From Desulfopila inferna (GTDB lineage: Bacteria > Desulfobacterota > Desulfobulbia > Desulfobulbales > Desulfocapsaceae), in NCBI RefSeq assembly GCF_016919005.1, contig NZ_JAFFQE010000002.1, forward strand, positions 806,001 through 870,000: a DNA stretch of 64,000 nt, given 5' to 3'. The stretch's first letter is position 1; each line of letters begins with the position of its first letter. This document shows positions 60,766-64,000 of the stretch, piece by piece. A model generated the notes under the pieces. The model was given only the letters and a program-made list of their open reading frames with translations, was not told the origin of the DNA and did no database searches. The position numbers and the translations under genes were made by a program.

Positions 60766-61130
60766 GCTTTTCTCCTGAAATAGACTAACGTTGATTGATA
60801 GCTGATTGTTTGATTCGATTGTGTGAACTGAGTCAGGAAGACAGCATCGAAGATGCGTGTCTTTTTTGTAACCTGAACCTGGCCACAATCTCTGACGCCG
60901 TGCCTCATTCATACCAGAACGACGCCCTGAATTCCAATTGGAAAACTCTATCAGAATTTACGAAGTCATAGGGCTAGCTTTTTCGGTTGATTTGAGGAGG
61001 GTCTTCTATACACTCCGGTTGCAGTTTTGATGAGAAAATTGATTGAATGGCTTTACCGGCTGTAAAGTCATTAAAAGTGAAAATTACTGTCGTAGTTGAA
61101 TTCGCTCGTTTCTGCTTTTACTTTTTCCTT

Positions 61131-61436
61131 ATGAAAAAACTGATTAAAAAGATTGCACACCGTTTCGGCACCCAGCCGGACAAGGTAAAGCATGTTGCCG
61201 TCTCGGCCTTGCTGGTATTAATGATCTATATCGGATTAGTATTTCAGGACGTCGATGCTGCTATGGCCAATCTGCTGGCACTGGGCATCACTCTGCTTAT
61301 TGGTTTTGCCAAGGAGGTGGCGGACAGGTTCACAGGGGGCGACAGCAGTGTTGCCGACATGGCCGCCAATGTGGTCGGAGCCTTGCCCATGGCGCTCATT
61401 ATCTGGCTGTTCACCGCAGTGCTGAGGCAGATGTGA
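61131..61436 (+). CDS. Small membrane protein, YfiM/VanZ-like
   Basis: A 101-residue protein with two or three helices. DKVKHVAVSALLVLMIYIG, GFAKEVADRFTGGDSSVADM and ANVVGALPMALIIWL follow the D..KH, KE..D, D..AN..G pattern of YfiM-type proteins, which lie in or near the envelope. ATG 61131 is supported by the basic start MKKLIKKIAHRF. Function unknown. Confidence 0.7.
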   Translation: MKKLIKKIAHRFGTQPDKVKHVAVSALLVLMIYIGLVFQDVDAAMANLLALGITLLIGFAKEVADRFTGGDSSVADMAANVVGALPMALIIWLFTAVLRQM

Positions 61437-61444
61437 GTGTGAAC

Positions 61445-62085
61445 TTAAACCAAGTACCATAAACCCAATAAGCCCAGAGAAAAGAGCAGAACGATGGTTA
61501 AATCAACAACGTGCGGCACCTTAGCAGCATAGAATACATCATCAATTTTGGAAATAATCCTGACCCATCCGGGAATGTGCTGGTCTATCACCGTCACTCG
61601 CGAGTCAATAGCCTTGGCGGCTCTCCTGCCGCTTTCCACGGCACCCTCAATGCTCCTGACATGGGCCTGGGTCCGAGTATGCGAACCGGCGAGGAACAGG
61701 TTGGTAAGCGGTGTAGTCTGGGGCGGCATAAAGTGCTGGGTAGCGGTAGTGGTCACCCATTTCGGTTGATCAGGCCTGATCCCCTCAGCGGAGAATTCCC
61801 ACTCATGCCAGACCTCGATTTCCAGTCGGGAATACTCTGCCAACTCTTATCATAAAATCTGGCATGCGTGTTGTCCGGAAAAATGCCGAAATCGATAGGC
61901 CGGGAAAGGGCGAGATCGTAGAGATTCCCCTTATCGTTAAAAGGAGTCTTCTTCATGAGATCAAAAGTGTTGTGATACCATGGCCCCACACCGTGCCAGG
62001 AATTAAGGGGAAAAAAGCAACTTCCAAGGATTTCTCGGCAGTTCAAAAAGAAGGCAAGTGACAGGTCCGACGAAACAATGACCAA
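61445..62085 (-). pseudogene. FAD-dependent amine-oxidase/desaturase-like oxidoreductase, frameshifted
   Basis: Two minus-strand frames form one protein: the upstream one ends ARFYDK near 61853, and the downstream one starts ELAEYSRLEIEVWHEWEFS. A single-base frameshift there would join them. The end is the FAD-dependent C-terminus, NLFLAGSHTRTQAHVRSIEG and VESGRRAAKAID, with a membrane tail. The N-terminal FAD-binding GxGxxG part is missing, so only the C-terminal half of a phytoene-desaturase-like enzyme remains. Upstream a TAG lies in frame before 62085. Confidence 0.7.
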
Positions 62086-62145
62086 CTACGAATTGGTCAC
62101 CGCTGAAGGCAAGGCAGTCCTTGGTGAGGTAACAACTATACACAG

Positions 62146-63600
62146 TCAATGAGCTATTTCTCTAACCTTGATTGCATCGATAACTGTATCGTTGAGCTGC
62201 GGGTAGTAAAGCTTCTTTTTAGCAGCTTCATTGATGATTTTCTCCCATTGACGGAAAGAATCAACATTTTTTAAGGTGTGCTCGGCAGTTTTGGGATTGC
62301 CTTTTTCGGCAATCTCGCGAACACCCTCAAGTGCATGATCGTCGCCTGGAAAATACAGAGGTATAACGCCGGTGTTTTTAGGGATCTCTTCAAAGATCTT
62401 CCTCGAATACCGTTCACGCTCGCAGTCTTCCATGAATTTTTCCAGGCTGAAAAAGTTAAGGCTTCCGAGAGCGCCCATGGCATGCCGCACAATATGCACC
62501 CCGTACTTGCGCAACGAGTTGCGGCTTAATTCCGATTCGGAAACGGCCTGGGGAGTTACATCGTTCAGGCTGGTACTGCCTCCGGTCTGAGCGGAAGGAA
62601 ATCCGGTAATCCAGGTGTTGACGCGTGCCAGGGCAGCGTTGATGAAGGTCTGGTGGGGTGAACTGTAAGAGAGATTACCTCCTGCCTCGGTCACGCTGGG
62701 AATGCCACCGTGCACGCACAGAACACCCGGGTTAACGGTCTGGGCGATCATCATCATGAACATAACCTGGGCATGGATCTGCGTCAAAAATGACTCCGGG
62801 CTGCCGGCGCCCGACACGCCGGCAATCGTCTGGTCGATCAACAGCAGGTTATTGCCTGTGCGCGCACTTAGTAAAAACGGCTCGACCATGTTATTCATGG
62901 GCGCCAGGGATGCAATCAGGCTGGTGCCGTCGATCCAGTGCTCCTTGCCTTGCAGGAATGTCACCTCGTCGGCGGCCATGGTATTGGTGGTGATCATCTT
63001 CAGCCCCTGATAGGCTTTCTCCATTAACTGAGCCACCTCAAAGAGGGAGATACTCTTGTCGCAGGCCACCGGCAGACTGAAAATGTTTACAACATCTTGT
63101 TGTTCAGTCACCAGGCGGATGATTTGCTCATACTCTTTACGATTGGCCGGACGCAGTTCTTCTTCGCCAACCCGCTTGAGAAAGGGCGACGTCGCGCCTG
63201 TGCCGAAAGTATTCATTCCCGGGTCTCCAGGCATGTGACGGGGCACCTGCTCCAGGCAATGATCTATGTAACTTCTTTTCAGGGGGATAAACAGCGCTGT
63301 TTCATTGTCGAAATCAACACCATCGGCTTCCAGGAGAATATCCATGAGAACCTGGTTCTCCGCAATGTTCATGCCGATTTCCGTCATTACCCGTTTAGCG
63401 TTTTCGTCGATACGCCGGTAGACCGCCTTTTCAGCGATCAGATCATCCATATCCTCTATCCGCAAACGAACTTTTTCAAGGATAGTTTCGTCGGTAACAT
63501 GCGGCAGGATGTCCTCATATAAGGCTTTGGCCTGTTTGAAACGAGCCTCCTTTTCCAGGAGAATGCCTTTTTCCAGAATCGTTTCCGCAGGTGGACTCAT
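62146..63600 (-). CDS. MttB-superfamily corrinoid methyltransferase, non-pyrrolysine
   Basis: A 484-residue protein of the trimethylamine methyltransferase family (MttB/COG5598): ETALFIPLKRSYIDHC, TFGTGATSPFLKR, TNTMAADEVTFLQGKEH, HAQVMFMMMIAQTVNPG and YGVHIVRHAMGALGSLNF. The pyrrolysine codon of true MttB would be a TAG in the C-terminal half; here the frame is continuous, so it belongs to the non-Pyl branch that demethylates glycine betaine or other quaternary amines to a corrinoid protein. ATG 63600 follows AAGGATAATTGC. No corrinoid-protein gene is seen in the window. Confidence 0.88.
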   Translation of the reverse strand: MSPPAETILEKGILLEKEARFKQAKALYEDILPHVTDETILEKVRLRIEDMDDLIAEKAVYRRIDENAKRVMTEIGMNIAENQVLMDILLEADGVDFDNETALFIPLKRSYIDHCLEQVPRHMPGDPGMNTFGTGATSPFLKRVGEEELRPANRKEYEQIIRLVTEQQDVVNIFSLPVACDKSISLFEVAQLMEKAYQGLKMITTNTMAADEVTFLQGKEHWIDGTSLIASLAPMNNMVEPFLLSARTGNNLLLIDQTIAGVSGAGSPESFLTQIHAQVMFMMMIAQTVNPGVLCVHGGIPSVTEAGGNLSYSSPHQTFINAALARVNTWITGFPSAQTGGSTSLNDVTPQAVSESELSRNSLRKYGVHIVRHAMGALGSLNFFSLEKFMEDCERERYSRKIFEEIPKNTGVIPLYFPGDDHALEGVREIAEKGNPKTAEHTLKNVDSFRQWEKIINEAAKKKLYYPQLNDTVIDAIKVREIAH

Positions 63601-63912
63601 TGCAATTATCCTTATTCCACAGCGTTGACACACCCGACAGCAGGTCTGCCAACACTGATCATTTTATTTATTACTCCTGGAATCACCCTACAAATCAGTG
63701 TTTATTAAATCAATAACAGAATATATGCCGGGCAGTTTGATTAATATCTCTCCCTGTCACTTTGCACGTTTTTACTTCTAGACCACGAGCCATCGGTATC
63801 CTGAAACTGCATTGCCAAAAGTTATTTTATCCAGATACATAAATGGCTCTCGTCGGAAAGTTTCTTCTTCCCCTGCAGATATATTGCAGGGGAAGGCTGC
63901 TTTTTTCTATCT
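63601..63912. other. Gap upstream of the methyltransferase gene
   Basis: About 310 bases without a gene; presumably holds the promoter of the methyltransferase gene and the stem-loop at 63868-63894. Confidence 0.4.
63868..63894 (+). terminator. Stem-loop, terminator-like
   Basis: TTCCCCTGCA (63868-63877) and TGCAGGGGAA (63885-63894) form a perfect 10-base stem with a 7-base loop. A T-run (GCTGCTTTTTTC) follows on the + strand. It lies 19 bases beyond the stop of the minus-strand gene at the window edge. Confidence 0.5.
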
Positions 63913-64000
63913 TCAGCTTTTGTCGCCCTTCACCGACAGCCGGCCAGGCTTATCGCGATCAAGCGCATTTTCTTCGGTATTTTTTGGGGCTGCCGCCCTG
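63913..64000 (-). CDS. C-terminal end of a gene cut by the window
   Basis: The minus strand ends in a frame NTEENALDRDKPGRLSVKGD then KS and TGA (63913-63915), open to the window edge. Only 28 codons are visible and no family can be named. Confidence 0.5.
   Translation of the reverse strand, partial: RAAAPKNTEENALDRDKPGRLSVKGDKS

Overview
The window reads as a stretch of chromosome from a Gram-negative, probably anaerobic bacterium, most likely a member of the Desulfobacterota close to Desulfobulbales. This is inferred from the diaminopimelate-folK gene order, the many outer-membrane barrels, a corrinoid methyltransferase of the MttB superfamily, HupE-type transporters and the chromosomal base composition, which is near balanced. 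No 16S gene or other lineage marker is present, so the placement is tentative. No CRISPR array, rRNA or complete insertion sequence was found.

Layout. 1-5.2 kb is core metabolism on the + strand: dapF (5' end cut by the window), dapA, dapB, folK, a YHS-domain membrane protein, fructose-6-phosphate aldolase and an exported lytic transglycosylase. A tRNA-Leu(CAA) follows at 5.52 kb. From the tRNA 3' end to 21.78 kb lies an AT-rich integrated element of about 16 kb: tyrosine integrase, AlpA-like regulator, a replication-type protein, small accessory genes, then a defence island. The island has three blocks: a minus-strand HEPN/TIGR02391 pair with a Nudix enzyme, a McrB-N/HNH - MazG - nuclease/helicase operon, and a SIR2 - HerA - KTSC - PD-(D/E)XK operon. 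The right end carries a 19-bp imperfect copy of the tRNA T-arm and sits exactly where an mscS-type gene loses its C-terminus.

21.8-30 kb holds the mscS pseudogene, a phospholipase-D-like lipoprotein, an MltF-like transglycosylase and a NarL-type two-component system. 30-35.2 kb is one tight operon: DUF3604 protein, parvulin-type isomerase and three HupE/UreJ-family membrane proteins. It is bracketed by two copies of a terminator-leader-receiver unit, one intact and one dead. 35.4-43.4 kb is a run of envelope proteins (membrane protein, two beta-barrels, Cys-rich repeat protein, glycine-zipper protein, patatin/beta-barrel fusion). 43.8-48.6 kb has three tandem DUF1254 genes.

48.6-52 kb is a graveyard of toxin-antitoxin and restriction-like fragments (AbiEi/AbiEii broken by at least three frameshifts, a zinc-finger relic) followed by an intact hipBA pair with a clear promoter and operator. 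The rest (52-64 kb) contains a GH100-type glycosidase, an NhaR-like LysR regulator, three small unknown genes, two short-chain dehydrogenases, an ABC exporter, a periplasmic rhodanese, a broken FAD oxidoreductase and an MttB-superfamily methyltransferase. Several dispersed repeats occupy the intergenic spaces. The strongest candidates for undescribed biology are the two multi-gene operons inside the tRNA-Leu element.
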